From assembly GCF_964059165.1 (NCBI RefSeq), contig NZ_OZ060413.1, forward strand, positions 310,001 through 374,000: 64,000 bases of DNA. The letters are read 5' to 3'. Of the stretch, positions 9,153 to 18,526 are shown piece by piece. Below the pieces are notes generated by a model that saw nothing but the letters and a program-made list of their open reading frames with translations, searched no databases and was not told the DNA's origin. A program made the translations under genes and the position numbers. Numbering within the stretch: position 1 is the first letter of the stretch; every line of letters begins with the position of its first letter. Source of the DNA: Buchnera aphidicola (Cavariella theobaldi). GTDB lineage: Bacteria; Pseudomonadota; Gammaproteobacteria; Enterobacterales; Enterobacteriaceae.

Positions 9153-10907
9153 ATGCGCAGTCAATATTGTGGGCATCTTCGCATTATTCATATAAAAAAA
9201 ATAGTCAATTTATGCGGTTGGGTACATAAAATACGCAATCTGGGGCAATTTATTTTCGTTGATCTGAGAGATTGGACAGGTCTTGTTCAAGTCATTTTTC
9301 AATCACACGATAATAGTCTATTTGATCAAGCTAAAAACTTAAAAAATGAATTCTGTATTAGAATCAGAGGTTGTGTTCAAGAACGAGATATAATTAATAA
9401 AAATACAAAAATAAAAACTGGTGAAATAGAGGTTTTAGCGCATAATTTAAAAATTTTTAATGTATCTCTACCTATACCCATCAGTAATGTGAATAATACT
9501 AATGATATTCATTTAAAGTACAGATATTTAGATTTACGTCGATTAGATATTTTGAAAAATATTCAAAAACGAAGTGAAGTGACTCACTTAATACGAAAAA
9601 TTATGGAGAAAAATAATTTTTTAGATATTGAAACACCAATTCTTACAAAATCTACACCTGAAGGTGCTAGAGATTATTTAGTTCCTAGTCGTAACTATCC
9701 GGGACAATTCTATGCTTTACCACAATCTCCACAACTCTTTAAACAATTACTAATGATTTCAGGTATTGATAAATATTATCAAATAGCTAAATGTTTTCGT
9801 GATGAAGATTTAAGATCAGATCGACAGCCCGAATTTACACAAATTGATATAGAAATTTCTTTTATAAATTCTATTCAAATACGTTGTTTTGTAGAAAAAT
9901 TAATAAAATCTATTTGGTCAAAAATTATTCATGTAAAACTTAATAAGTTTCCAATTTTATCTTTTCATGAAGCGATGGCGCGTTATGGTTGTGATAAGCC
10001 TGATTTACGTAATCCTATAGAAATTATTGATATATCTGATATTTTCATTGATAAACACCATATAGAATTTTTTCAGATTAATCCAAATCATAATAACCGC
10101 ATTGCATTATTGTGCGTATCTGAAAAAAAATTTTTCAGTCGAAAAAATATAGATATTTATGCTCAATATATTAAAAAATATAATGCAAAAAAACTATTTT
10201 ATATAAAAATTAATAATATTAAAAAGGGATGTCAAGGCATTCAAACTTCGATAAAAAAAATTTTAGACGAAAAAACGTGGAAAAAAATTGCTTCAAAAAC
10301 TTATGCTAAAAACGGAGATATTTTATTTATCATAGCGGACACTATAGAAATTGTGAACAAATCACTTGGCATGTTGCGTATAAAGTTAGGAAACGATTTA
10401 AATCTTGTTAAAGAATATGAGTGGAAGCCTGTATGGATTATCAATTTTCCTTTATTCTTTAAAAATGCTAAAGGTAATCTTACTTCCATGCATCATCCTT
10501 TTACTGCTATAAAAAAAATAAAGAAAAAAGACTCATCAAATGAAATAGAAAAAAATGTTTCTGACAGTTATGATTTAGTTATCAATGGCTATGAAATTGG
10601 TGGTGGCTCAGTAAGAATATATGACTATAAAAAACAAGAAAAAATCTTTGATTTAATTGGTATTTCAAAAAATATTCAACTAAAAAAATTTGGTTTTTTT
10701 ATTGAAGCACTAAAATATGGAGCCCCGCCACATGCAGGTATTGCATTGGGTTTAGATAGAATTGTTATGTTATTAACTGGTAGTAAAAATATTAGAGATG
10801 TTATTGCATTTCCTAAAACCACTTCAGCTAGTTGTCCTTTAACTAATTCACCTAGTACGATAAAACATGATATATTAAAAGAATTAGGTATAAAAATTAT
10901 TAAATAA
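9153..10907 (+). CDS. aspS: Aspartyl-tRNA synthetase
   Basis: Class II synthetase that charges tRNA-Asp. It is 584 aa (E. coli 590). The N-terminal OB-fold anticodon-binding domain contains CGWVHKIRNLGQFIFVDLRD. Then comes the catalytic domain with KYRYLDLRR, the motif 2 region YYQIAKCFRDEDLRSDRQPE and the motif 3 region GIALGLDRIVMLLTG, with the bacterial GAD insertion domain between them. IGGGSVRIYD is also present. It has its own 260-bp upstream spacer; TTGACG at 9046-9051 could be a -35 element, but the matching -10 is poor. Its 3' end lies 10 bp from the 3' end of the convergent znuB. Confidence 0.98.
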   Translation: MRSQYCGHLRIIHIKKIVNLCGWVHKIRNLGQFIFVDLRDWTGLVQVIFQSHDNSLFDQAKNLKNEFCIRIRGCVQERDIINKNTKIKTGEIEVLAHNLKIFNVSLPIPISNVNNTNDIHLKYRYLDLRRLDILKNIQKRSEVTHLIRKIMEKNNFLDIETPILTKSTPEGARDYLVPSRNYPGQFYALPQSPQLFKQLLMISGIDKYYQIAKCFRDEDLRSDRQPEFTQIDIEISFINSIQIRCFVEKLIKSIWSKIIHVKLNKFPILSFHEAMARYGCDKPDLRNPIEIIDISDIFIDKHHIEFFQINPNHNNRIALLCVSEKKFFSRKNIDIYAQYIKKYNAKKLFYIKINNIKKGCQGIQTSIKKILDEKTWKKIASKTYAKNGDILFIIADTIEIVNKSLGMLRIKLGNDLNLVKEYEWKPVWIINFPLFFKNAKGNLTSMHHPFTAIKKIKKKDSSNEIEKNVSDSYDLVINGYEIGGGSVRIYDYKKQEKIFDLIGISKNIQLKKFGFFIEALKYGAPPHAGIALGLDRIVMLLTGSKNIRDVIAFPKTTSASCPLTNSPSTIKHDILKELGIKIIK

Positions 10908-10908
10908 C

Positions 10909-10925
10909 ATCAATATTTTATTGAT
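10909..10925. terminator. Small hairpin in the aspS/znuB convergence
   Basis: ATCAAT at 10909-10914 pairs with ATTGAT at 10920-10925 around a 5-base loop, just after the aspS stop and overlapping the last codons of znuB. It is a weak all-AT-rich stem that could serve both converging transcripts. Confidence 0.25.
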
Positions 10926-11709
10926 ATAAATATTTTTGAATATTACTAATAAGACAAATAAAAGATGAAAAAACAACAATAGACGGACTTGCAGGTGTAT
11001 TGCATAGCATAGATAAAAATACACCACCTGTTACAGAAATAATACTTATAATAATAGAAATAATAACCATTTTTTCTGGAGAGCTAGAAAAACGTTGAGC
11101 TGTTGCAGGTGGAATAATCAGTAAAGAAGTTACTAATAGTGCACCCACGCATTTTATGGCAATAGCAATTGTCATAGCGCTAGTTAACATAATTTTTAAA
11201 CGTACATGATATAAGTTAATACCATCTATTTTCGCTAGTTCTTCATTAATTGTTGCTGATAGAAGATTTTCCCAAGAAAATATTAAAATACTGAGCACAA
11301 TTAGACTAATAATGGAGATTGTAATCAAATCAGAAGTGGTTACTGCTAACAAATCACCAAACAAATAGCTATTAATATCTATAGGTTGTGTAGTAGACAT
11401 TAAACTTACACAAAATATACCAAGAGAAAGAGAGCTATGTGATATGATACTTAATGTAGTTTCTATAGAAAAAGGTACAATTTCTTCTATCCACGCTATT
11501 ATTATTGCTAATAATCCGATAAAAAATAATATAGAATAAAAAGAGTCAAAATCTAAAATAGTAGATATTGCTAATCCAAGTAAAGAAGAATGAGATAAAG
11601 TGTCACCGAAAGCAGACATTCGACGCCAAACCATGAAAGAACCTAAAGGACCGGTTGCTAAAGTTAGAACAATACCAGCTAACCATCCGGGAAAAATAAT
11701 CTCAAACAT
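10918..11709 (-). CDS. znuB: Zinc ABC transporter, membrane subunit
   Basis: Integral membrane permease of the ZnuABC-type high-affinity zinc importer in the inner membrane. The product of about 263 aa has at least seven hydrophobic stretches and the segments FPGWLAGIVLTLATGPLGSF, WRRMSAFGDTLSHSSLLG, YLFGDLLAV and VGALLVTSLLIIPPATAQRF, typical of the family. The frame can be extended to a GTG at 11721, but ATG 11709 gives MFEIIFPGWL, which aligns with the start of the E. coli protein, so I chose it. It is 35 bp downstream of znuC and likely cotranscribed. No periplasmic zinc-binding protein gene (znuA) is in the window. Confidence 0.95.
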   Translation of the reverse strand: MFEIIFPGWLAGIVLTLATGPLGSFMVWRRMSAFGDTLSHSSLLGLAISTILDFDSFYSILFFIGLLAIIIAWIEEIVPFSIETTLSIISHSSLSLGIFCVSLMSTTQPIDINSYLFGDLLAVTTSDLITISIISLIVLSILIFSWENLLSATINEELAKIDGINLYHVRLKIMLTSAMTIAIAIKCVGALLVTSLLIIPPATAQRFSSSPEKMVIISIIISIISVTGGVFLSMLCNTPASPSIVVFSSFICLISNIQKYLYQ

Positions 11710-11744
11710 AATAAATGTCACTCGATAATAAAAAATTTGTTGAT

Positions 11745-12461
11745 TTAAAATTCATGAAAATGATTATGATCATGATGATAAATAGCTAATTCCTTTGAAC
11801 GTTGAGAACCAAAAATAGAGATAAATTCTTTGTTTTTAAATACTTTTTCTGGAGTACCAAAACAACAAATGTGATTATTTAAACATATTACTTCATCTGT
11901 TTTAGCCATGACTAAATTTAAATCATGTGAAACCATAAAAATAGAACATTTTAATTCAGTACGAATTTGATTAATCAATTCATACAAAGATAATTGACCA
12001 GCTACATCTACTCCTTGCGTGGGCTCATCTAAAACTAACAAATCTGGTTTTTTTAATAGAGCTTTAGCTAAAAGAACGCGCTGCATTTCTCCACCAGATA
12101 ATTGTTCTAATTTATATAATTGTAATGATCTTACTTTTACACGATTTAATATGGATTGAATATCACTATCATTAGATTTATTAGATAATCTCATAAATCT
12201 GTCTACTGTCATAGGTAAAAATGGATTAAAATATAATTTTTGTGGTACATAACCAATCGATAAATTTGGATAATGCAAAATTGATCCTGTATTAGGTTTA
12301 ATTAATCCTAATATTACACGCACTAATGTGGATTTTCCAGCACCATTTGGACCAATTAAAGTAACAATCTGATTAGATACTAAAGACATAGATATATTGG
12401 AAAGAATAGAACGATTAGAAAAGTTAACATAAATTTTTTTTAATTTAATAAATTCTAACAT
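11745..12461 (-). CDS. znuC: Zinc ABC transporter, ATP-binding subunit
   Basis: Cytoplasmic ATPase that powers zinc import through ZnuB. It is 238 aa (E. coli 251). Visible are Walker A GPNGAGKST at residues 37-45, the ABC signature LSGGEMQRV, Walker B LLVLDEPT and the H-loop in MVSHDLNL. The C-terminus ends with a histidine-rich tail (YHHDHNHFHEF), as often seen in zinc transporter ATPases. It begins a minus-strand pair with znuB. Upstream, where E. coli has divergent znuA, there is only a 913-bp gene-free gap. I see no clear Zur operator. Confidence 0.96.
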   Translation of the reverse strand: MLEFIKLKKIYVNFSNRSILSNISMSLVSNQIVTLIGPNGAGKSTLVRVILGLIKPNTGSILHYPNLSIGYVPQKLYFNPFLPMTVDRFMRLSNKSNDSDIQSILNRVKVRSLQLYKLEQLSGGEMQRVLLAKALLKKPDLLVLDEPTQGVDVAGQLSLYELINQIRTELKCSIFMVSHDLNLVMAKTDEVICLNNHICCFGTPEKVFKNKEFISIFGSQRSKELAIYHHDHNHFHEF

Positions 12462-12598
12462 AAGTGACGTAAATTTAAATTTTTTATATACTTTTGTATC
12501 TTTATTATAATTGATATTTATCTAGATGAACATCAATATTATGCTGATCTAGTATAAAAATAATGTTAAATATTCTCATGTTAAATCACTTTCAATCA

Positions 12599-12648
12599 GT
12601 AACAATCAATTCTTTTGATTATATGGTAAAATTGAATCGGATTGTTAC
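12599..12648. repeat. 9-bp inverted repeat upstream of znuC
   Basis: GTAACAATC at 12599-12607 is the exact reverse complement of 12640-12648, with a 32-base loop that itself contains short complementary stretches (CAATT and AATTG). It lies about 140-190 bases upstream of the znuC start. It has no resemblance I can see to the E. coli Zur box. It may be a relic of a lost gene's terminator or an operator. Confidence 0.35.
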
Positions 12649-13140
12649 CTTTTATTATTAAATAAAGAATGAAAAAAAATTTTGTACAGTTTACAAGCTA
12701 AATGATATTTGTACTATATAATTAACCAATATTTTCTTTAAATACGGATTATATTAAATACACTTCTGTTAAAATGGTATAGGAAATAAAAAATATTAAT
12801 ATTACAATAATGTTGATATACTTAAGATCAACGCTTATAGAAACATAAATTATATTTACTAAAAAAAATAAAACATTCAAAAATATTTTTAAAAAAATTA
12901 TTTTTATTTATTCACTACCTATAAATATCTTCAATGATATTATAGATTTTGTTTTTATAACATTTATCTTAAAATCCTGAGAAAATTATAGAAACTCAAA
13001 AAATTGATATTTTTTATAAAATTCAACTCAATATGAATATACATAAAAATGCATGAAAATACTAGATTTTCGATATTAATGCTCTATTAAATACAGTAGT
13101 TATATATTTATATATATATGTATTTAAAATATTTTCGTAG

Positions 13141-13209
13141 TATAATGCCAATGTTAATATCAACAAAAAAATTTTACATATTTTCAAGGAAATAATTATG
13201 AATTGTTAA
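13141..13209 (+). pseudogene. Possible gene-start relic: -10, RBS, ATG, then immediate stop
   Basis: TATAAT at 13141-13146, AAGGA at 13186-13190 and ATG at 13198-13200 have natural promoter-to-start spacing, yet the ATG frame reads only M-N-C-stop. One frame over, the sequence stays open for about 22 more codons (…LLSTIEFYKKYARILN…) to about 13268, as if a base near the start had been lost. I cannot assign the fragment to a family. Alternatives are a small transcript ending at the hairpin 13264-13304, or chance. Confidence is low. Confidence 0.25.
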
Positions 13210-13263
13210 GTACAATAGAATTTTATAAAAAATATGCTCGTATATTAAATAATAATAATTTAT

Positions 13264-13304
13264 TATGATATTTTTTATTATTTATTTTAGTAAAAAATAT
13301 CATA
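13264..13304. terminator. 14-bp hairpin downstream of pykA
   Basis: Bases 13264-13277 pair exactly with 13291-13304 around a 13-base loop. It lies 71 bases beyond the pykA stop on the minus strand and is followed by AT-rich sequence on both sides, with a T-rich run at 13311-13320 on the plus strand. It could terminate pykA transcripts, or plus-strand transcripts from the relic start at 13198. Confidence 0.45.
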
Positions 13305-13374
13305 TGTAATATAATTTTTTAATTAAATTATGTATAATACATGTATTAGCTTAACTTTTTTTAATAAACAATTA

Positions 13375-14817
13375 TTAAAACACTTTTAAAATTCTGCTAG
13401 TGTTAGTTTTACCTATTTTCCCCATAATATCACCTTGAGTCACAATTACTAAATCACCTTTTATTAAAAAATTTTTTTTACATAGCAATGCTAATGCTTC
13501 ATTAGCGGCTTTCACTCCATTATGAAAGCTATTAAAATATATTGGAATAACACCTCTATAAAGAGCAGATAAATTCAATGTTTTTTGATTTTTTGACAAG
13601 GCAAAAATAGGTAATCCAGATGTAATACGAGACATCATCAATGCCGTATTTCCAGATTCTGTCATAGCAATAATAGCAGAAATGCCATGTAAATGATTAG
13701 CAGAATACATAGCAGACATAGCAATAGCTTCTTCAATATCATTAAATTTAAGATTTAATCGATGCCGTGAGACATTAATACTGGGGACTTTTTCTGCGCC
13801 TTGACACACTTTAGCCATATTTATAACCGTTTCAGATGGATATTTACCGGATGCTGTTTCAGCTGATAACATAACCGCATCGCTTCCATCTAAAACAGCA
13901 TTTGCTACATCCATCACCTCTGCTCTAGTAGGTAATGGATTAAGAATCATAGACTCCATCATTTGCGTTGCTGTAATTACTATTCTATTTAATTGTCTAG
14001 CAGTTCGAATAAGTTTTTTTTGAATACCAGCTAATTCAGAATCACCAATTTCTACACCCAAATCCCCTCTTGCTATCATAATAACATCTGACGCTAATAT
14101 AATATCTTCTATTGTTTTTTGATTTTTGATTGCTTCAGCACGTTCTATTTTTGCTACTATTTTTGCATTGCTTCCAGCTTGATATGCTAATTCTCTTGCT
14201 TTATATAAATCTTGACTACATCGTGGAAATGATATAGCTAAATAATCTACGTCCATTTCTGATGCAAGAATAATATCTTTTTTATCTTTTTCTGTTAATG
14301 CATGAGCTGACAATCCACCACCTAATTTATTAATACCTTTATTATTAGACAAAACACCACCTACAATAACTACAGTAAATATTTCTGTTTGAGCAACATG
14401 GGTAACTTTTAATTGTATCCTTCCATCATCTAATAATAGTATATCATTAACATTTAAATCATGTGGCAATTCTTTATAATCAATACCAACTCTTTCTTGA
14501 TTACCTTTATGTTCTTCTAGTGTTGTATCTAATATAAAGCAATCGTTTATATTTAAATATATCCTACCTTTTTGAAATTTAGAAATTCTTATTTTTGGTC
14601 CCTGTAAATCCGCTAATAAAGCAATATGACAATTTAAATTTTGCATTATTTCTTTGGCTTTTTTCGCTCTTTTTTTATGTTCGCTTGGTATACCATGCGA
14701 AAAATTAAATCTCAATACATTAACGCCTGCTAAAATAATTTTTTCAAGATTATTTTTTAAATCTGTAGAAGGTCCTACAGTAGCAACAATTTTAGTTCTT
14801 CTCAAACGCTGTAACAT
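13375..14817 (-). CDS. pykA: Pyruvate kinase
   Basis: Makes pyruvate and ATP from phosphoenolpyruvate and ADP, the last step of glycolysis. The 480-aa length equals that of E. coli PykA rather than PykF (470), and the position next to zwf also fits pykA. Seen are [12 protein letters not shown] near the N-terminus, NFSHG, the active-site region [23 protein letters not shown] and the metal/substrate segment [19 protein letters not shown]. The C-terminal regulatory domain is full length. The gene diverges from zwf with 255 bp between the start codons. The pairing pykA-zwf is conserved from E. coli, where hexR lies between them; hexR is missing here. Confidence 0.97.
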   Translation of the reverse strand: MLQRLRRTKIVATVGPSTDLKNNLEKIILAGVNVLRFNFSHGIPSEHKKRAKKAKEIMQNLNCHIALLADLQGPKIRISKFQKGRIYLNINDCFILDTTLEEHKGNQERVGIDYKELPHDLNVNDILLLDDGRIQLKVTHVAQTEIFTVVIVGGVLSNNKGINKLGGGLSAHALTEKDKKDIILASEMDVDYLAISFPRCSQDLYKARELAYQAGSNAKIVAKIERAEAIKNQKTIEDIILASDVIMIARGDLGVEIGDSELAGIQKKLIRTARQLNRIVITATQMMESMILNPLPTRAEVMDVANAVLDGSDAVMLSAETASGKYPSETVINMAKVCQGAEKVPSINVSRHRLNLKFNDIEEAIAMSAMYSANHLHGISAIIAMTESGNTALMMSRITSGLPIFALSKNQKTLNLSALYRGVIPIYFNSFHNGVKAANEALALLCKKNFLIKGDLVIVTQGDIMGKIGKTNTSRILKVF

Positions 14818-15072
14818 AAAAACCTCTTTACAATAAATAAAACCAATACTTCAGTAGTAGTCAATATTATAATAAATATAACAATTTTTTAAAAATTCTT
14901 CATTTGATAAATCATTTTTCAAAAAATATTTATTTTATTTAATAAGCTATTTGGTCACAATTAAAATAACACTATCATTATATAAACAAATTATCTAAAA
15001 AAATAGATTCTCTAATAAATAAACATTATAATCTTAATTATTAACATTATATAATCCTATAAAGAGTAAATA

Positions 15073-16551
15073 ATGAATATAGAAAACAATAATAGTTGTG
15101 ATATAGTTATATTTGGTACAAAAGGCGATTTAGCAAAAAGAAAATTGTTGCCAGCTTTATATAAATTAGAAAAAAATAAAAAAATTCATCAAGATACACG
15201 CATTATTGGCGTGGGTCGCGCCGAATGGACAAAAGAAGAATATTCTATCTTAGTCAAAGAATCTATAAAAAAATTTATCAATGAAGAAATAGATAAAACA
15301 GTGTGGAAGCATATGCATGCTCGTTTATATTTTTGCAATATTAATGTAAATGATATTTGCAGTTTTGAAAAATTAAAAACAGTGCTGAAAAAAAAAAACA
15401 ATATAATAGTTTACTATTGCGCTACACCGCCGCATACATTTTATCCTATTTGTAAAGGCTTGGGAAGTATATGTTTAAATACACCCCCTGCTCGTATAAT
15501 AATAGAAAAACCTCTTGGCACATGTTTGAAAACGTCAAAAAAAATTAATAACCAAATTTCTAAATATTTTTCAGAATCACAAATATTCCGGATTGATCAT
15601 TATTTAGGTAAAGAAGCCATATTAAATCTTATTGCTTTACGTTTTTCTAATTCGTTCTTTTTTCATAATTGGAATAACAAAATTATTGATCATATTCAAA
15701 TAACAGTAGCAGAACAGGTGGGTATTGAAAATAGATGGAATTATTTTGATAATATGGGGCAAATGCGTGATATGGTACAAAATCATTTATTACAAATTTT
15801 AACTCTATTGACCATATCTCCGCCAAAAGATTTAACATGTGAAAATATTCAAAACGAAAAAATAAAAATACTGCGTGCATTACGTCCTATTCATTCAAAA
15901 GATATTGACGTTAAAACTGTACGAGGACAATATATATCAGGTTATATTAATAATTGTCCTGTACCATCATATCAACAAGAAAAAGGTGCAAATAATAATA
16001 CTGAAACAGAAACCTTTGTTGCTATTAGAGCTGACATTGATAATGAAACATGGTCTGGTGTGCCATTTTATTTAAGAACAGGAAAACGCTTACCATATAA
16101 ATACTCCGAAGTAGTAATATCTTTTAAAAAAATGGCTTTTAATTTATTTTCTGATGCTGATATAAACTTGCTGCCTAACCAATTAATTATGCGATTAGAA
16201 CCTGAATTTAATATTAAAATAAATTTTTTTAATAAAAAACCGGGATTTAATTCAGAGTATCATTTAAACAATAGTCAATTAGAATGGCACGCTTGTGATA
16301 AAAAAAATTATTCTTTTTCAATCGATGCATATGAAAGATTATTACTGGAATCCATGAAAGGCATACAATCTTTATTTGTATCACGTCATGAAATAGAATA
16401 TGCATGGAATTGGATCGATCCTATCGTATTTTCTTGGAAAAAAAACAATAATAATCATCTTCAATTTTATTCTGCTGGTACATGGGGGCCAGAAAAATCA
16501 AAATATATCATCAATCGTGATCATCGAAATTGGCATATGTTTGATTATTAA
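15073..16551 (+). CDS. zwf: Glucose-6-phosphate 1-dehydrogenase
   Basis: Oxidises glucose 6-phosphate to 6-phosphogluconolactone and yields NADPH, the entry to the oxidative pentose phosphate pathway. It is 492 aa (E. coli 491). The N-terminal coenzyme-binding fingerprint GTKGDLA is at residues 15-21. The active-site segment RIDHYLGK is at 173-180, with the substrate-binding lysine and the catalytic-dyad histidines nearby. EKPLG and LRTGKRLPYK are also present. The start ATG at 15073 has a GAG-type ribosome binding site about 9 bases upstream. HexR, the usual regulator, is not in the neighbourhood. Together with trxB it points to an active NADPH economy. Confidence 0.98.
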   Translation: MNIENNNSCDIVIFGTKGDLAKRKLLPALYKLEKNKKIHQDTRIIGVGRAEWTKEEYSILVKESIKKFINEEIDKTVWKHMHARLYFCNINVNDICSFEKLKTVLKKKNNIIVYYCATPPHTFYPICKGLGSICLNTPPARIIIEKPLGTCLKTSKKINNQISKYFSESQIFRIDHYLGKEAILNLIALRFSNSFFFHNWNNKIIDHIQITVAEQVGIENRWNYFDNMGQMRDMVQNHLLQILTLLTISPPKDLTCENIQNEKIKILRALRPIHSKDIDVKTVRGQYISGYINNCPVPSYQQEKGANNNTETETFVAIRADIDNETWSGVPFYLRTGKRLPYKYSEVVISFKKMAFNLFSDADINLLPNQLIMRLEPEFNIKINFFNKKPGFNSEYHLNNSQLEWHACDKKNYSFSIDAYERLLLESMKGIQSLFVSRHEIEYAWNWIDPIVFSWKKNNNNHLQFYSAGTWGPEKSKYIINRDHRNWHMFDY

Positions 16552-16712
16552 TTGATTATTTTAAAAAATATTATTGCATAAAGTAAAAGTTTAAATTATA
16601 AAAAACATCCGTCTATATTGACTTAATTAAGAATAATATGTTAATTTAAAAATTAATATTTTTAAAAATTTTTCTAGTAAAACACAAAATATTTATAAAA
16701 AATTTTATATAA

Positions 16713-16734
16713 TATATACTTTTGTAAGTATATA
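16713..16734. repeat. Short perfect hairpin in the htpX leader
   Basis: TATATACTT at 16713-16721 pairs with AAGTATATA at 16726-16734 around a 4-base loop, 31 bases before the htpX start and just ahead of its ribosome binding site. It could be the zwf terminator or, given its place in the leader of a stress-associated gene, an RNA element affecting translation. I see no clear heat-shock promoter. Confidence 0.3.
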
Positions 16735-16765
16735 CTGTTTCGCTGATTTAGGAAGATAATTGCTT

Positions 16766-17644
16766 ATGTTACGTATTGCTCTTTTCCTATTAACTAATTT
16801 GTCAGTTATGTTAATATTTAGTCTGATTCTAAGCTTAATAGGAATATCGTCTCATACTTTATATGGTTTAATCTTTATATCAACTATATTTGGGTTTAGT
16901 GGATCACTATTATCATTGATAATGTCTAAGTGGATAGCTTTATCTTCAGTTAATGGTGAAGTTATTCATTATCCTCGTAATGAAATAGAGCATTGGCTCA
17001 TAAATACTGTACGTCAACAGTCAATAAAAAAAGGTATTGTCATGCCGCAAGTAGCGGTTTATAATGCTATTGATATGAATGCTTTTGCGACAGGTGCGCG
17101 CCGTGATTCTGCTTTAATTGCTGTATCGACAGGATTATTAGAAAATATGACAAAAGATGAAGCAGAAGCAGTATTAGCACATGAAATCAGTCATATTGCT
17201 AATGGCGATATGATTACTATGACTTTAATTCAAGGTGTATTGAACACATTTGTTATTTTTATATCTCGCTTACTTTCGCAATTTTTAACTAGTTTTATAG
17301 TGAATGATAAAGATGATAGCAATATTGAAACAAAAAATCCTGTGACATATTTTATAATTTCCATATTATTACAGTTATTTTTTGGTACATTAGCCAGTCT
17401 GATAACTATGTGGTTTTCTAGACACCGAGAATTTTATGCAGATGCACATTCTGCAAAATTAGTTGGTAAAAATAAAATGATATCAGCTTTACATCGTTTA
17501 AAGAAGAGTTATGAACCAGAAGAATCAGATAATATGATCGCATTGTGTATTCATGGAAGACATAATAAATATTTAGAATTATTTGCATCCCATCCCTCTT
17601 TAGATAAACGCATACAGGCACTGCATAATAAGGATTACATGTAG
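16766..17644 (+). CDS. htpX: Membrane zinc metalloprotease HtpX
   Basis: Inner-membrane protease of the M48 family that helps remove misfolded membrane proteins, overlapping with FtsH. The product is 292 aa (E. coli 293). There are two N-terminal membrane segments, then the zinc motif HEISH with a third ligand in SRHREFYAD, and two more hydrophobic segments between them. The frame extends to a TTG at 16760, but the ATG at 16766 starts [12 protein letters not shown], which aligns with E. coli, and AGGAAG at 16750-16755 is well spaced for it. It is flanked by zwf and cspC. In E. coli it belongs to the Cpx envelope-stress regulon; no such site is recognisable here. Confidence 0.96.
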   Translation: MLRIALFLLTNLSVMLIFSLILSLIGISSHTLYGLIFISTIFGFSGSLLSLIMSKWIALSSVNGEVIHYPRNEIEHWLINTVRQQSIKKGIVMPQVAVYNAIDMNAFATGARRDSALIAVSTGLLENMTKDEAEAVLAHEISHIANGDMITMTLIQGVLNTFVIFISRLLSQFLTSFIVNDKDDSNIETKNPVTYFIISILLQLFFGTLASLITMWFSRHREFYADAHSAKLVGKNKMISALHRLKKSYEPEESDNMIALCIHGRHNKYLELFASHPSLDKRIQALHNKDYM

Positions 17645-18016
17645 TGAAACATGTTAAAAAAATAATATTTTCTCTTAATATGAGAAAATAATATATCTCT
17701 ATTAAGAGAAAACTAAAAAATATATTATAAAATTATTTTGTGATAGCATTTCCACCCTTGTTTTTTTAAGAAAAACTGTTAGTATAAAATAAAGTATTTT
17801 GTTAAAAATATTTTTGATTAACTATATTACATTAATAATAAATTAATTTATAATTCTGGTTATGTATGACTTCGTAAAATTGAACAGCTTAGAGTATATA
17901 TTTTAAAGCAGAGCCTATTTCCGAATCTTAAATTTATGCCTTATTCAGTAATGTTCATAGTTTATTCACAAATTAGCATTAAACTAATACATAAAATAAT
18001 ACAAGGAAATTACAAA
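17645..18016. other. Intergenic region htpX/cspC with long cspC leader
   Basis: No coding frame is convincing in these 372 bases. The first part holds hairpins that may end htpX transcripts (17666-17712). The frame of cspC is open upstream to an ATG at 17936, but the extra residues do not resemble any cold-shock protein. A long untranslated leader is usual for csp genes, and the rest probably contains the cspC promoter and leader. Confidence 0.45.
17666..17712 (+). terminator. Alternative overlapping hairpins after htpX
   Basis: The segment 17666-17674 can pair with 17682-17690 (9 bp, 7-base loop). Alternatively TTTTCTCTTAAT at 17668-17679 can pair with its exact reverse complement at 17701-17712. 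The two structures exclude each other. The position, about 20 bases after the htpX stop, suggests termination or 3'-end stabilisation. Confidence 0.4.
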
Positions 18017-18226
18017 ATGAATAAGATTAAAGGTCAAGTTAAATGGTTTAATGAATCTAAAGGTTTTGGTTTTATTACTCCAGAAGATGGTAGTAAAGAT
18101 GTTTTTGTACATTTTTCTTCAATTCAAGGGAATGGATTTAAAACACTATCTGAAGGTCAAAACGTTGAATTTGAAATTCAAGACGGACAAAAAGGGCCTG
18201 CCGCAGTCAATGTTTTTTCTATATAA
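18017..18226 (+). CDS. cspC: Cold-shock-like protein CspC
   Basis: Small RNA-binding protein of the CspA family, a single cold-shock domain that acts as RNA chaperone and antiterminator. The 69-aa product is almost identical to E. coli CspC. RNP1-like KGFGFI and RNP2-like VFVHF motifs are present, and the protein ends with [10 protein letters not shown]. The start is the ATG at 18017, preceded by AAGGA at 18004-18008; the longer open frame from 17936 is not supported by homology or by a ribosome binding site. In E. coli cspC lies downstream of yobF, which is absent here. A terminator-like hairpin follows at 18255. Confidence 0.97.
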   Translation: MNKIKGQVKWFNESKGFGFITPEDGSKDVFVHFSSIQGNGFKTLSEGQNVEFEIQDGQKGPAAVNVFSI

Positions 18227-18526
18227 AGCAAATTCATAAAAATATGTTTTTAAAGACCTCTGCTAAAATCAGAGGCCATTATCTTTTAATGAAAAAATAA
18301 AAATATTTAACCGCTAAAAATCTTGTTAATCTATTTTAAAAAATAAAAATAGAGTACAATAAGCATTAACTTCATATATTTTTCTGAAAGCATTGTTTAT
18401 TCATATAATTACTTCAATCCAGCTTTTTTAATATTCATAAAAATAATAAAACATTCATTAACGATTTTATATTTTTATTGAAATTAAATATCATGCTGTC
18501 CTATTTTTTTTTACGGAGCTTTTCTA
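18227..18526. other. Spacer cspC/yoaE
   Basis: A 300-base AT-rich spacer. It holds the cspC terminator at 18255-18290 and presumably the yoaE promoter, which I cannot place. The ribosome binding site of yoaE (ACGGAG at 18512-18517) lies at its right end. No coding frame is recognisable. Confidence 0.4.
18255..18290 (+). terminator. Intrinsic terminator of cspC
   Basis: CCTCTG at 18257-18262 pairs with CAGAGG at 18270-18275 around a 7-base loop, and the stem is followed by a T-rich tail (ATTATCTTTT). It is unusually GC-rich for this genome and lies 30 bases after the cspC stop, which makes it one of the better terminator candidates in the window. Confidence 0.6.

Larger units (their letters stand above)
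12462..13374. other. 913-bp gene-free gap znuC/pykA
   Basis: This is the largest stretch without a gene. In E. coli znuA, mepM and lpxM stand between znuC and pykA, so it is probably the eroded site of such genes. No frame gives a recognisable protein. It contains an inverted repeat at 12599-12648, a TATAAT at 13141-13146 followed by an AAGGA ribosome binding site and an ATG that stops after three codons (13198-13209), and a strong hairpin at 13264-13304. The znuC promoter should lie near its left end. Confidence 0.5.

Noticed and set aside
17936-18016. Upstream extension of cspC to an ATG at 17936
   Set aside because: The 27 extra residues match no cold-shock protein; the ATG at 18017 has the ribosome binding site and starts a protein of exactly the normal 69 residues.
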